Assembly: GCF_023635005.1 (NCBI RefSeq)
Contig: NZ_JAMLJM010000001.1
Coordinates: 310,001-374,000 of the forward strand
From: Flavobacterium luminosum
GTDB taxonomy: Bacteria > Bacteroidota > Bacteroidia > Flavobacteriales > Flavobacteriaceae
Reading direction: 5' to 3'
DNA length: 64,000 nucleotides
A program made the position numbers and the translations under genes. The stretch's first letter is position 1. Each line of letters starts with the position of its first letter. This document shows, in pieces, positions 52,932-62,038 of this stretch. Under the pieces are notes generated by a model. That model made no database searches, had not been told where the DNA came from, and was given only the letters and a program-made list of their open reading frames with translations.

Positions 52932-53141
52932 ATGAAAAAAGTTGTTTTAAGCTTAGCATTCGTTGCTGCTGCATTCGTTTCTTGTAAAGATCAAGCTGCT
53001 GAGGCTCCTGCTGAAGCTCCAGTAATGGAAGAAGCTGTTGAGGCTACTGCTGAGACTGTAGATTCTGCTGCTGCTGTAGTTGATTCTGCTACTGCTCCTG
53101 CTGAAGCTACTGAGGCTGCTGCTGAAGAAGTAAAAAAATAA
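52932..53141 (+). CDS. Small Ala/Glu/Pro-rich lipoprotein
   Basis: 69 residues. Signal MKKVVLSLAFVAAAFVSC with the lipid cysteine at 18. The mature part repeats AEAP, EATAETVDSAAAVVDSATAP and ends EAAAEEVKK, resembling the lipoprotein at 45587 in signal, composition and C-terminus, so they are paralogues in style. Very acidic. Function unknown; a small abundant envelope protein is plausible. A strong terminator follows. Confidence 0.75.
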   Translation: MKKVVLSLAFVAAAFVSCKDQAAEAPAEAPVMEEAVEATAETVDSAAAVVDSATAPAEATEAAAEEVKK

Positions 53142-53165
53142 TTAGATAATATCTAGTTTTTTAAT

Positions 53166-53193
53166 AAAGGCTCCGCAATGCGGAGCTTTTTTA
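53166..53193 (+). terminator. Terminator after the third small lipoprotein gene
   Basis: Perfect stem GCTCCGC / GCGGAGC (53170-53176 with 53180-53186) with a 3-nt loop and a T-run. Confidence 0.88.
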
Positions 53194-53202
53194 TTTTTGA
53201 CA

Positions 53203-53568
53203 TCAATCCTGAAAAGCTTCTATCTCTGGAAAAACAAAATCGTTTACCGAGAAATCTAATAATTCAGAAGTTCCCGCAGAACGTACTATTTCATCAATAC
53301 CACGTTGCATTAGAAGCTGCGTAGTATATTTCCGGCTCGTAGCCATCTCTTTCTTGTCTATAATCAAACGAAAATAAAACTTACCACTAGAAGTCTTAAA
53401 TTTCATAAATACAGCCTCAGGAAGCAGTTCTTTCAATTTCTCTATATCTTCTTCACATTCAAAACGCAACTCATAACTATTACTCGTAAAAATCGTCTTT
53501 CCTTTACGTGAGACAAATTCAAACTTGTACCGATCATCATTGCGCTTGGTAATGACAAAAACCCCCAT
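53203..53568 (-). CDS. DUF1508 (YegP-like) protein
   Basis: 121 residues with two similar halves (FVITKRNDDRYKFEFVSRKG and VFMKFKTSSGKFYFRLIIDKK), the double beta-sheet repeat of the DUF1508/YegP family. It is cytoplasmic with no signal peptide. Function unknown; the family is small and widespread. Convergent with the small lipoprotein gene, with the terminator between them. Confidence 0.8.
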   Translation of the reverse strand: MGVFVITKRNDDRYKFEFVSRKGKTIFTSNSYELRFECEEDIEKLKELLPEAVFMKFKTSSGKFYFRLIIDKKEMATSRKYTTQLLMQRGIDEIVRSAGTSELLDFSVNDFVFPEIEAFQD

Positions 53569-53753
53569 TTTTAATAAATTTAATTGTGTTACTCTTTTTT
53601 AAACGCTTTGAATACAAACAAAGTATGTGTTTTGAAGAATAAATTTCAAAGCATGGCAATATATAATTATTAGAAATACGATTTTAAAAAACACTCAAAA
53701 ATGTTTTAACAAAATCTAAAAAGACATGTTTACAAATGAAACTTGCTGAAACA

Positions 53754-53785
53754 AAAAAAGCTCCAAACATAGTTTGAAGCTTTTT
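53754..53785 (-). terminator. Terminator after the tRNA-Leu gene
   Basis: Read on the minus strand, stem AAAAAGCTTCAAAC / GTTTGGAGCTTTTT with one mismatch and a T-run, downstream of the tRNA pair. Confidence 0.75.
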
Positions 53786-53786
53786 G

Positions 53787-53871
53787 TACTCAAGGCGGGA
53801 CTTGAACCCGCACGAACGAAATGTTCACTGGATTTTAAGTCCAGCGTGTCTACCAATTCCACCACTCGAGC
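53787..53871 (-). tRNA. tRNA-Leu (anticodon TAA)
   Basis: 85 nt with a long variable arm as in class II tRNAs. Read on the minus strand the acceptor stem is GCTCGAG/CTTGAGT. The anticodon stem is CTGGA/TCCAG with anticodon TAA. The T loop is TTCAAGT. No encoded CCA. Confidence 0.95.
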
Positions 53872-53896
53872 AAATATTTTTAACTTTTGGTAGTTG

Positions 53897-53969
53897 AGCG
53901 AAAAACGGGGTTCGAACCCGCGACCTCAACCTTGGCAAGGTTGCGCTCTACCAACTGAGCTATTTTCGC
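53897..53969 (-). tRNA. tRNA-Gly (anticodon GCC)
   Basis: 73 nt; acceptor GCGAAAA/TTTTCGC, anticodon stem CAACC/GGTTG with anticodon GCC (glycine codons GGC and GGU). T loop TTCGAAC. Together with the TCC array at 17 kb this supplies the other glycine box. Confidence 0.95.
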
Positions 53970-54013
53970 GTTGCGTTTTTTAAGAACTTCGCTTTACTTC
54001 CGTATTGCGAGTG

Positions 54014-54043
54014 CAAATATACTACAAGATTTCATTTCTGCAA
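54014..54043 (-). promoter_or_regulatory. Promoter of the tRNA-Gly(GCC) / tRNA-Leu(TAA) pair
   Basis: On the minus strand TTG (54043-54041), 19 nt, then TATATTTG (54021-54014): full -33/-7 geometry aimed at the two tRNAs. Confidence 0.75.
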
Positions 54044-54106
54044 GTACTTTTTTGAAAAAAAATAAAACTATTTTTTAAAATATTGTTTTGCAACTATTTA
54101 TCCTTA

Positions 54107-56740
54107 TTATTTTTTTACAATCATTCTCTTGATTTCATTCAATTTCATCAAAGCTTCGACTGGTGTTAGCGTATTAATATCTAAATTCACTATTTCCTCT
54201 TTTATTTCTTCCAAAAGCGGATCATCCAAATTAAAAATACTCAACTGCATTTGCTGCGCCTGTTCCCCCTTTAGGTTCGAGTTATCTTGAGTCTTTAAAC
54301 CATTTAAAACCTCACCGGAATGATTTTTCTCTAATTTTTTTAAAATCTTACCAGCTTTTTGAATCACAATTTGTGGCATTCCTGCCATTTTAGCTACATG
54401 AATACCAAAACTATGGGCGCTACCTCCTTTTTCCAGTTTGCGTATAAACAAAACAGTATCTTTCAATTCTTTTACCGATACATTATAATTCTGAATTCGA
54501 GGCAAACTGTCCGTCATTTCATTCAACTCGTGATAATGCGTAGCAAACAACGTCTTAGGCTGTGCTGGGTTTTCATGCAGGAATTCTGCAATGGCCCAAG
54601 CAATGGACACCCCATCATAGGTACTGGTCCCACGTCCGATTTCATCCAACAAAACTAAACTCCTATCGGAAATATTATTTAAAATAGAAGCCGTTTCATT
54701 CATTTCCACCATAAAAGTCGATTCCCCCATTGAAATATTATCGCTAGCGCCAACCCTAGTAAAAATCTTATCTACCAAGCCCATCACCACAGAATCTGCC
54801 GGCACAAAACTTCCCATTTGAGCTAAAAGCACAATTAAAGCCGTTTGTCTCAATATAGCTGATTTTCCCGACATATTTGGTCCGGTAATCATTATGATTT
54901 GCTGTTGGTCTCTATCCAGATAAACATCATTAGCAATATAAGGAACGCCTATTGGCAATTGTTTTTCAATTACCGGATGACGACCGTTTTTAATATCCAA
55001 GACGAACGAATCGTTAATTTCAGGGCAAACATAATGATGGTCTATCGCTTGTTGTGCGAATGATGCCAAACAATCTAATTGCGCAATCAAACTCGCATTC
55101 ATTTGAACGGGTTTGATATACGTAGCCACCCATGCCACCAACTGTTCGAATAATTGAACTTCTAATTGGTGAATTTTTTCTTCAGCTCCTAAAATCTTCG
55201 ATTCATATTCTTTTAATTCTTCTGTGATGTAACGCTCTGCATTTACCAAAGTTTGTTTTCGGATCCATTCCGAAGGTACTTTATCTTTGTGCGTATTTCG
55301 GACTTCTATGTAATACCCGAAAACATTATTAAACGAAATTTTTAACGACGGAATGCCCGTTGCTTCCGACTCTCTCTTTTCTATGGCTTCCAAAAACTCT
55401 TTTCCAGAATTGGAAATATTACGCAATTCATCCAACTCGGAATTCACTCCAACTGCAATAGCGTTGCCTTTGTGTATAGATACAGGTGCATCTTGATGTA
55501 GAGTATTCTGAATTTTTTCGCGCAACAACTCACAAGAATGCAAACTGTCTCCTATAATTTTTACTGCTTCCTGAGGACTTTTTAGCGCCAACTCTTTTAT
55601 CGGAATAATGGCATCTAACGATTCTTTGAGATACACTAACTCACGAGGAGAAACTCTCCCGGCAGCTACTTTAGAAATCAATCGTTCTAAATCGGAAATT
55701 TGCTTGATTTGCTGTTGAATTTGTTGCAGCACCTCTTGATTTTCCTTTAAATACGATACTACCTCGTGACGCCCCTTTATTTTATTACTATCTTTTAACG
55801 GAAGTGCCAACCATCGTTTTAGCAATCTAGCTCCCATTGGAGACAATGTTTTGTCGATAACATCTAAGAGCGTAACCGCATTAGGATTGTAACTATGATA
55901 CAATTCTAAATTCCTAATAGTGAATCGATCCATCCAAACATAGGCATCCTCAGCTATACGATGAATAGAGGTTATATGTTGTATTTTATTATGTTGCGTT
56001 TCGGACAAATAATATAAAATAGCTCCCGAAGCAATAATTCCATGCATCAATTCTTCCACTCCAAAACCTTTCAAAGAATTGGTTTGAAAATGCGTCATTA
56101 AACTCTCTTTAGCAAAATCTTCCTTATATACCCAATCTTCAAGGTAAAACGCATGAAAATGGTCACCAAAAACCGCCAGGAAATCTTTTTTATTTTGTTT
56201 TGGCACCAAAATTTCACTAGGACTGAAGTTTTGCAACAATTTATCTATATATTCTTCATTCCCTTCCGAAGTTAGGAATTCACCCGTTGACACATCCAAA
56301 AAAGCAACTCCTAATTGTTTCTTACCAAAGTAAACAGAAGCCAGGAAATTATTAGATTTAGAAACCAAAACCTCATCGTTCATAGACACACCGGGAGTAA
56401 CCAATTCTGTAACCCCTCTTTTCACAATAGACTTAGTCATTTTCGGATCTTCCAATTGATCACAAATTGCTACACGAAGCCCGGCCTTAACTAATTTTGG
56501 CAAATAGGTATTTAAAGAATGATGAGGAAATCCGGCTAATGCGGTTTCTGATTCTGTCCCTGCACCACGCTTGGTGAGAGTAATTCCTAATATTTTTGAA
56601 GCACGAACAGCATCTTCACCAAAAGTTTCATAAAAATCTCCGACACGAAATAACAAACAGGCATCCGGATATTTTGCCTTTATTTCATTGTATTGTTTCA
56701 TCAATGGAGTTTCTTTCGGTGCTTTTTCTTTTGCTGCCAA
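54107..56740 (-). CDS. mutS: DNA mismatch repair protein MutS
   Basis: 877 residues, full-length MutS. The mismatch-reading motif is in [16 protein letters not shown] (Phe and Glu). The clamp and core follow. The ATPase domain has Walker [12 protein letters not shown], Walker [17 protein letters not shown] and [11 protein letters not shown]. It begins with TTG at 56740 ([15 protein letters not shown]), the standard N-terminus for this group, and no ATG occurs until Met14. It binds mispaired DNA and recruits MutL. The upstream non-coding stretch is short. Confidence 0.96.
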   Translation of the reverse strand: MAAKEKAPKETPLMKQYNEIKAKYPDACLLFRVGDFYETFGEDAVRASKILGITLTKRGAGTESETALAGFPHHSLNTYLPKLVKAGLRVAICDQLEDPKMTKSIVKRGVTELVTPGVSMNDEVLVSKSNNFLASVYFGKKQLGVAFLDVSTGEFLTSEGNEEYIDKLLQNFSPSEILVPKQNKKDFLAVFGDHFHAFYLEDWVYKEDFAKESLMTHFQTNSLKGFGVEELMHGIIASGAILYYLSETQHNKIQHITSIHRIAEDAYVWMDRFTIRNLELYHSYNPNAVTLLDVIDKTLSPMGARLLKRWLALPLKDSNKIKGRHEVVSYLKENQEVLQQIQQQIKQISDLERLISKVAAGRVSPRELVYLKESLDAIIPIKELALKSPQEAVKIIGDSLHSCELLREKIQNTLHQDAPVSIHKGNAIAVGVNSELDELRNISNSGKEFLEAIEKRESEATGIPSLKISFNNVFGYYIEVRNTHKDKVPSEWIRKQTLVNAERYITEELKEYESKILGAEEKIHQLEVQLFEQLVAWVATYIKPVQMNASLIAQLDCLASFAQQAIDHHYVCPEINDSFVLDIKNGRHPVIEKQLPIGVPYIANDVYLDRDQQQIIMITGPNMSGKSAILRQTALIVLLAQMGSFVPADSVVMGLVDKIFTRVGASDNISMGESTFMVEMNETASILNNISDRSLVLLDEIGRGTSTYDGVSIAWAIAEFLHENPAQPKTLFATHYHELNEMTDSLPRIQNYNVSVKELKDTVLFIRKLEKGGSAHSFGIHVAKMAGMPQIVIQKAGKILKKLEKNHSGEVLNGLKTQDNSNLKGEQAQQMQLSIFNLDDPLLEEIKEEIVNLDINTLTPVEALMKLNEIKRMIVKK

Positions 56741-56885
56741 GACTAAAAAATTTAAAAATATAGGCGACGAATTTACTCATTTTGGCCCAATATTTGATTA
56801 AATATTTAACAACAATTTTTGAACAAAAATTAAAAAAGAGTACCAATTTATTTATACATTTGTTTAATCAACAAATAAAATTTTT

Positions 56886-57353
56886 ATGAAAAAATTCATA
56901 CTAATGTTCGCTGCTGCTGCATTATTAGGATCTTATTCCGCTTCAGCTCAGGACGTAAAAGCTAAAAAAGCAGAAGTTAAAAAAGCTAAAACTTCAAAAC
57001 AGTTACCTAAAGTTGATGGTGTTGGTTTATTCGTTGAAAATGAAACTATTGACTATGGAACCATCAACCAAGGCGCTAATGGTGCACGCGAATTCGTGAT
57101 TACTAATAACGGAACACAACCGTTAATCATTACCAATGCGATAGGCTCTTGTGGCTGTACCGTTCCTACTTTTCCAAAAGAACCTATTTTACCAGGCAAA
57201 ACTGCAGTGATTGGTGTAAAATATGACACTAACCGTGTTGGTCCTTTCCAAAAAACAGTTACTATCACTTCTAATGCTACTTCAGGCAACTCGAAGATTT
57301 TAACAATCAAAGGAACTGTTAATGCTAAAGCAGCAGAAGCTCCAAAAAGCTAA
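56886..57353 (+). CDS. DUF1573 family secreted protein
   Basis: 155 residues with a signal peptide (MKKFILMFAAAALLGSYSASAQ). A lysine/valine-rich linker leads to a beta-sandwich (about 55-148) with TIDYGTINQGANGAREFVITN, AIGSCGCTVPTFPKEPILPGK and KTVTITSNAT. This is the DUF1573 (ASH/Hydin-like) fold, in which GSCGCT is conserved. It is probably a small envelope protein; function unknown. A TACATTTG box is at 56855-56862. A terminator follows at 57374-57403. Confidence 0.87.
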   Translation: MKKFILMFAAAALLGSYSASAQDVKAKKAEVKKAKTSKQLPKVDGVGLFVENETIDYGTINQGANGAREFVITNNGTQPLIITNAIGSCGCTVPTFPKEPILPGKTAVIGVKYDTNRVGPFQKTVTITSNATSGNSKILTIKGTVNAKAAEAPKS

Positions 57354-57373
57354 AAAGACTTTAACATAAAAGT

Positions 57374-57403
57374 AAGCTCTCTTTCTAGAGGGCTTTTTTT
57401 TTT
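57374..57403 (+). terminator. Terminator after the DUF1573 gene
   Basis: AAGCTCTC / GAGGGCTT stem (one G-T pair) followed by a long T-run. Confidence 0.8.
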
Positions 57404-57409
57404 AACCTT

Positions 57410-58288
57410 ATGACAAGAAAATTCTGTATCTGGATTTGTATGTTTTTTTCTGTGATAGTTTCAGCTCAAACCATCAAGATTCCGTTGCGAAAATACCGCG
57501 TTGCTTTCTTGAGCGACTCTTTAAAAGAAACTTCGGGCTTATGTTTTTTAAATCAGAAACTACATACTTTTAATGATGGTGGAAATCCCAACGAATTGTA
57601 CCATATTGACAAAAAAACTGGAAAAATTATTCAAAAACTCCCGACTTCGTTTCCTAATATTGACTGGGAAGCTATCGCAACAGACAGTACTTTTATTTAC
57701 TTGGGCGATTTCGGCAATAACTCAGGCAAACGACAAGATCTTTGTATTTATAAACTTTCCCTTTCACAAAACACCAAAGACGAAAACTTCTTGAAGATAA
57801 ATTTCGAATACCAACTTCCGAAAAATTATGAACCACAGAATCTAAAACACGATTTTGATGCTGAAGCCTTAATTTATCACCACCAAAAATTACATTTGTT
57901 TACCAAAGAATGGAAAAATAAAGCGACATCTCGTTACCTTATTAATCCCAACGCTTCAGAAAAACAGATTCTTCAAAAGTTGGAAAGTTATAAAACGAAC
58001 TTTTTAGTGACCGACGCCGCTTTTTATGACAAAAAACTATACCTTGTTGGTTACAACAAAAAAGGAAACTGTTTCTTATTTATTTTCGATGAGAACTCAG
58101 ATGGTTTGTTTTTCTCCAATCCTCCTAAAAAATTCAAGTTGGGCTCTGTCTTGACCATTGGACAAATTGAAGGAATCGCTATCAATTCAGAAGGGCTTTA
58201 TCTCTCTAGTGAAAACATTTCTAAATTCATTTTCAACCGTAAGCCTTCGCTTTACTTTGTTCCATTCAGCGCCTTGAAAGAAAACTAG
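57410..58288 (+). CDS. Secreted beta-propeller-like protein of unknown function
   Basis: 292 residues with a signal peptide (MTRKFCIWICMFFSVIVSAQ). The mature part has repeated short strands: SGLCFLNQKLHTFNDGGNPNELYHID, DWEAIATDSTFIYLGDFGNNSGKRQDLCIY, LKHDFDAEALIYHHQKLHLFTKEW and GQIEGIAINSEGLYLSSE. Blades of this kind suggest a propeller such as phytase- or SdiA-regulated-like folds, but no family is certain. No catalytic residues are apparent. Its stop is 31 bp before the SpoU gene. Confidence 0.65.
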   Translation: MTRKFCIWICMFFSVIVSAQTIKIPLRKYRVAFLSDSLKETSGLCFLNQKLHTFNDGGNPNELYHIDKKTGKIIQKLPTSFPNIDWEAIATDSTFIYLGDFGNNSGKRQDLCIYKLSLSQNTKDENFLKINFEYQLPKNYEPQNLKHDFDAEALIYHHQKLHLFTKEWKNKATSRYLINPNASEKQILQKLESYKTNFLVTDAAFYDKKLYLVGYNKKGNCFLFIFDENSDGLFFSNPPKKFKLGSVLTIGQIEGIAINSEGLYLSSENISKFIFNRKPSLYFVPFSALKEN

Positions 58289-58307
58289 CATTATTTTAGT
58301 TTTTATG

Positions 58308-58315
58308 TAATTTTG
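58308..58315 (+). promoter_or_regulatory. -7 box 4 nt before the SpoU methyltransferase ATG
   Basis: TAATTTTG matches TAnnTTTG and ends 4 nt before the ATG at 58320. If this box is used, the transcript would begin at the start codon. Confidence 0.45.
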
Positions 58316-58319
58316 CGAC

Positions 58320-58853
58320 ATGAGAAAAATAGAAAACAACGAGTTAGACCGAAAATCGATAGAAGAGTTCAAGCAAGCCGAAAAAACACCCATCATCGTT
58401 ATTTTAGATGATATCCGAAGTTTGCACAACATCGGTTCTGTTTTTAGAACTGGAGACGCTTTTTTAATTGAAAAAATATATTTGTGCGGCATCACTGCAA
58501 CACCACCCAATAAAGAAATACACAAAACAGCCTTGGGCGCCACTGAAACCGTAGCTTGGGAATACCAAAAGGATGTTTTAGAAGTAATTCAAAAACTGAA
58601 GGAGGAAGAGGTTGAAATCTATGCTGTAGAACAGGTAGAAAATGCCATTTTTTTAGATAATTTCAAACCAGAGCACAACAAAAAATACGCATTAATTATG
58701 GGTAATGAAGTGTTTGGTGTAAATCAAGAAGCTGTTAAACGTTGCGACGGCGCTATCGAAATTCCTCAACTAGGCACGAAACACTCTTTAAATGTATCAG
58801 TAAGTGCAGGAATTGTTATTTGGGATTTATTTTGCAAGTTGAAAAATCAATAA
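58320..58853 (+). CDS. SpoU/TrmH family RNA 2'-O-ribose methyltransferase
   Basis: 177 residues with the three SPOUT-type SpoU motifs: ILDDIRSLHNIGSVFRTGDAF (motif 1), ALIMGNEVFGVNQE (motif 2) and EIPQLGTKHSLNVSVSAGI (motif 3, with the trefoil-knot SAM site). The enzyme makes a 2'-O-methyl ribose in tRNA or rRNA; the target is not fixed by the motifs. The short length (no N-terminal RNA-binding extension) resembles TrmL/TrmH-like stand-alone proteins. It is convergent with the HPPK-dNK fusion gene. Confidence 0.9.
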   Translation: MRKIENNELDRKSIEEFKQAEKTPIIVILDDIRSLHNIGSVFRTGDAFLIEKIYLCGITATPPNKEIHKTALGATETVAWEYQKDVLEVIQKLKEEEVEIYAVEQVENAIFLDNFKPEHNKKYALIMGNEVFGVNQEAVKRCDGAIEIPQLGTKHSLNVSVSAGIVIWDLFCKLKNQ

Positions 58854-58866
58854 CGATTTAAAACAC

Positions 58867-60003
58867 TTATTCGTTTAATTTTTTCTGAATTTCATTCAAA
58901 AGACACAAATAATCTTCTTGTTGTTTTACAAAATCGAAATCAGAAACATCAATCACGATTACATTTAAATTGGTTTGGGTTTTTATATAATCCAAATATC
59001 CTTTGTTGATTTTTTCTAAATACTCCGAAGGAATTTCCTGCTCGTAACTACGTCCTCTTTTTTTGATGTTTTTCAAAAGACGGTCTGTATTTTGATACAA
59101 ATAAACATACAAATCGGGCTTAGGCATCTCTTTGTACATAATATCAAATAAAGTCTTATACAAACGATATTCGTCTTCTTGGAGTGTTACTTTGGCAAAA
59201 ATGAGAGATTTAAAAATATGATAATCGGCAACCACAAAATCTTTAAACAAATCAAATTGAGACAAATCGTCTGTTAATTGCTGGTATCGATCGGCCAAAA
59301 AAGACATTTCCAATGGGAAAGCATAACGATTCTGATCTTTATAAAATTTAGGCAAAAAAGGATTGTCCGCAAAACGCTCTAACACCAACTTAGCATTAAA
59401 ATCCTCAGAGATCTTGGTTGCCAATGTCGTTTTACCGGCACCAATGTTCCCTTCGATTGCGATGTAATTTATTTTATTAAAATTAAAATCGATACTCGGA
59501 ATTGTCAATTCAGAAACTAGTTCAAACGAACCTGTATCTTCGCAATTAGTGATTAGTTCTGAAATATTTTGATGTAAAATAGGATGTTCCCATTTAAAAT
59601 TCAAATCCTTAACCGGCAGTAATACAAATTTACGATTTTGCATCTGCGGATGTGGGATTTTCAGATTTTCAGACTGAACGATTTTATCTCCAACAGCAAC
59701 AATATCAATATCTATAATCCTTGCTTCGTAACCTGTACTTGTTTTATGGGTACGTCCCATTTGCTTTTCAATTGATGTTATTTTTCTCAGAATTTTCTCC
59801 GGAGAAAAAGAAGAATGCACCAGCAAGGCACAATTATAAAAAGCATCACTCTCGAAACCCCAAGCTGGAGTTTCGTATAATTTAGACACCCGCAAAACCA
59901 ATCCAATTTTCTGATGAATTAATTGAATACAGTTCTCGATGTTTTCACGTCGGTTTCCGATGTTACTTCCTAAAGAAAGAATGACTTTTTGTTGCAAATC
60001 CAT
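58867..60003 (-). CDS. folK: Fused HPPK (FolK) and deoxynucleoside kinase
   Basis: 378 residues from the ATG at 60003 (an upstream GTG is less likely). N-terminal half, residues about 1-135: HPPK of folate synthesis, with VILSLGSNIGNRRENIE, FYNCALLV, LRKITSIEKQMGR and ARIIDIDIVAVGD (metal-binding Asp residues). C-terminal half, about 175-378: deoxynucleoside kinase with P-loop EGNIGAGKTT (K191), a FLADRYQQ region and the lid KKRGRSYEQEI. The first half pyrophosphorylates a pterin; the second phosphorylates deoxynucleosides. The fusion occurs in several Flavobacteria, so it is not an error of this window. Confidence 0.92.
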   Translation of the reverse strand: MDLQQKVILSLGSNIGNRRENIENCIQLIHQKIGLVLRVSKLYETPAWGFESDAFYNCALLVHSSFSPEKILRKITSIEKQMGRTHKTSTGYEARIIDIDIVAVGDKIVQSENLKIPHPQMQNRKFVLLPVKDLNFKWEHPILHQNISELITNCEDTGSFELVSELTIPSIDFNFNKINYIAIEGNIGAGKTTLATKISEDFNAKLVLERFADNPFLPKFYKDQNRYAFPLEMSFLADRYQQLTDDLSQFDLFKDFVVADYHIFKSLIFAKVTLQEDEYRLYKTLFDIMYKEMPKPDLYVYLYQNTDRLLKNIKKRGRSYEQEIPSEYLEKINKGYLDYIKTQTNLNVIVIDVSDFDFVKQQEDYLCLLNEIQKKLNE

Positions 60004-60127
60004 AATCGGCACAAATTAACTAAAAAGAATTGTAGAATAACAGGATATTTATGCAAGTGTTAATAACTATTTTAATGTAACAAAAAACCATTTTAGACTA
60101 CTAATGGATAATAAAAAAATTAATAGA

Positions 60128-61894
60128 ATGAAATTTTTAAGTAATGTATTGTCCACTATTGTAGGACTTTTCCTTTTCTGTTTCCTGTTTTTCTTCGGAA
60201 TTATCATCTTAGGAGCCTTATTTGGAGGAGAAGAAAAAACAATCGTCAAAGAGAACTCTGTCTTAGAATTAAATCTGGAAAAAGTAACCCAAGATTACGG
60301 CGGAAAATTCAACTACAAAGACATGCCTTTTTTGAATGAAAAAGGAACACATGATGGATTGTCGGACATTTTAAGAGCTATCGAGGCTGCAGCTACCGAT
60401 GATAAAATTAAAGGAATTTCAATCCTAAACAACTCATTAAATTTAGGAGTGGCACAAACAAAAGCCTTACGTGACGAATTAGAAAAATTCAAAAAGTCAG
60501 GAAAATTTGTCTTAGCTTATGACAATGTTTTAACTCAGAAAGAATATTATTTAAACTCTGTGGCTAACAAAATATACCTAAACCCTGTGGGTGAAATGGA
60601 TTTTAAAGGACTTTCAACTGAAATCATGTATTTCAAAGATTTTCAAGATAAAACCGGTTTAAAAATGGAAGTTATTCGCCACGGAAAATACAAAAGTGCC
60701 GTAGAACCTTTCCTTACCAACCAAATGAGTCCTGAAAACAGAGAGCAAATCACTAGTTTTCTAAATTCTATTTGGGATGCCATGGTTACAGATATCTCTA
60801 AATCTAGAAATATTCCAGTAAGCAAACTCAATGTAATTGCAAATGATTTGTTGGCAAGAACTCCAGAAATGGCTAAAAACAACAAATTAGTCGATCTTGT
60901 AGCTTATGAGGATGTTTACCACAAAGACATTAAAAAACTATTAAAGGTTGATGACAAAGAAGACTACAATAAAGTAAACATTCTAGACTATGCTAGAGAT
61001 ATTGCCTTTGAGAATGAATTTTCAACCAAAGATAAAATTGCGATTATTTATGCTCAAGGCCAAATTGGTTCTGGCGAAGGAGATATCGATGTGGTAGGCG
61101 AAGGATCTATGCGTCGTTCCTTGAAAGAAGCTCGCGAAGACGACAATGTGAAAGCCATTGTACTTAGAATTGATAGTCCCGGAGGAAGCGCTTTGACTTC
61201 AGATTTAATATGGAGAGAAATTGAAATTACCAAAAAAGTAAAACCTGTTGTAGTTTCTATGGGTAACCTAGCCGCTTCTGGAGGTTACTACATTGCTTGT
61301 AACGCAGACAAAATCTTCGCAGAAGCTAGCACTATTACTGGTTCTATTGGAGTATTTGGAATGTTGCCTAATTTCTCTGAATTAACAAAGAAATATGGGG
61401 TTAACTCAGAATCGGTTGAAACACACAAAAACGCATCGGAATACAGTCCTTTCACTCCTATTGATACCGATTTTAGAAATTTCACTCAAGAAAGTGTAGA
61501 ACAAATTTACAAGACCTTTGTCAGCCGTGTTGCTGCGGGTCGTAAGATGACTTTTGAACAAGTTGATGCCATTGCACAAGGCCGTGTTTGGAGCGGAACC
61601 GAAGCTTTACGTTTAAAATTGATTGACAAAATAGGCGGTATGGATGATGCTATTGCGCATGCTGCTCATATGTCAAAAGTAAAAGACTATGCGACGGTAG
61701 AATTCCCTGAATACGAAAAAGACTTTGAAGACATCTTTGGAGGTAGTGGTTTCTTCAGTTTCTTAAAAACAAGAGAAACTTTATTAAAAGAAGAATTAGG
61801 CGAAGAAAATTATCAAATGATTCAACGCATCAAAGAATTGAATAGTAAAAAAGGATTACAGGCTTCTTTACCTTTTGTAATAGAAATCAAATAA
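60128..61894 (+). CDS. sppA: Signal peptide peptidase SppA (67K type)
   Basis: 588 residues from the ATG at 60128; another ATG at 60104 would add eight residues (MDNKKINR). One N-terminal membrane helix anchors it (VGLFLFCFLFFFGIIILG). The double-domain 67K form has the general-base Lys in VIRHGKYKSAVEPF in the first half and the nucleophile Ser in MGNLAASGGYYIACNADKI in the second, followed by STITGSIGVFG. It digests signal peptides left in the membrane after secretion. A terminator follows at 61917-61948. Confidence 0.95.
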   Translation: MKFLSNVLSTIVGLFLFCFLFFFGIIILGALFGGEEKTIVKENSVLELNLEKVTQDYGGKFNYKDMPFLNEKGTHDGLSDILRAIEAAATDDKIKGISILNNSLNLGVAQTKALRDELEKFKKSGKFVLAYDNVLTQKEYYLNSVANKIYLNPVGEMDFKGLSTEIMYFKDFQDKTGLKMEVIRHGKYKSAVEPFLTNQMSPENREQITSFLNSIWDAMVTDISKSRNIPVSKLNVIANDLLARTPEMAKNNKLVDLVAYEDVYHKDIKKLLKVDDKEDYNKVNILDYARDIAFENEFSTKDKIAIIYAQGQIGSGEGDIDVVGEGSMRRSLKEAREDDNVKAIVLRIDSPGGSALTSDLIWREIEITKKVKPVVVSMGNLAASGGYYIACNADKIFAEASTITGSIGVFGMLPNFSELTKKYGVNSESVETHKNASEYSPFTPIDTDFRNFTQESVEQIYKTFVSRVAAGRKMTFEQVDAIAQGRVWSGTEALRLKLIDKIGGMDDAIAHAAHMSKVKDYATVEFPEYEKDFEDIFGGSGFFSFLKTRETLLKEELGEENYQMIQRIKELNSKKGLQASLPFVIEIK

Positions 61895-61916
61895 CTTTAC
61901 ATACTAATTAACCTCG

Positions 61917-61948
61917 AAATCCGTTCTGCATAGAGCGGATTTTTTTTT
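61917..61948 (+). terminator. Terminator after sppA
   Basis: Stem AAATCCGTTCT / AGAGCGGATTT (one G-T pair) around GCAT, followed by a long T-run. Confidence 0.85.
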
Positions 61949-62038
61949 ATAAAAACTTTACCATACCTTATCACATATGTCTTACTTTTGTAAGAATAAC
62001 GGAAAGATATTTGCTATCTTTATATAAATTTAACCTAT

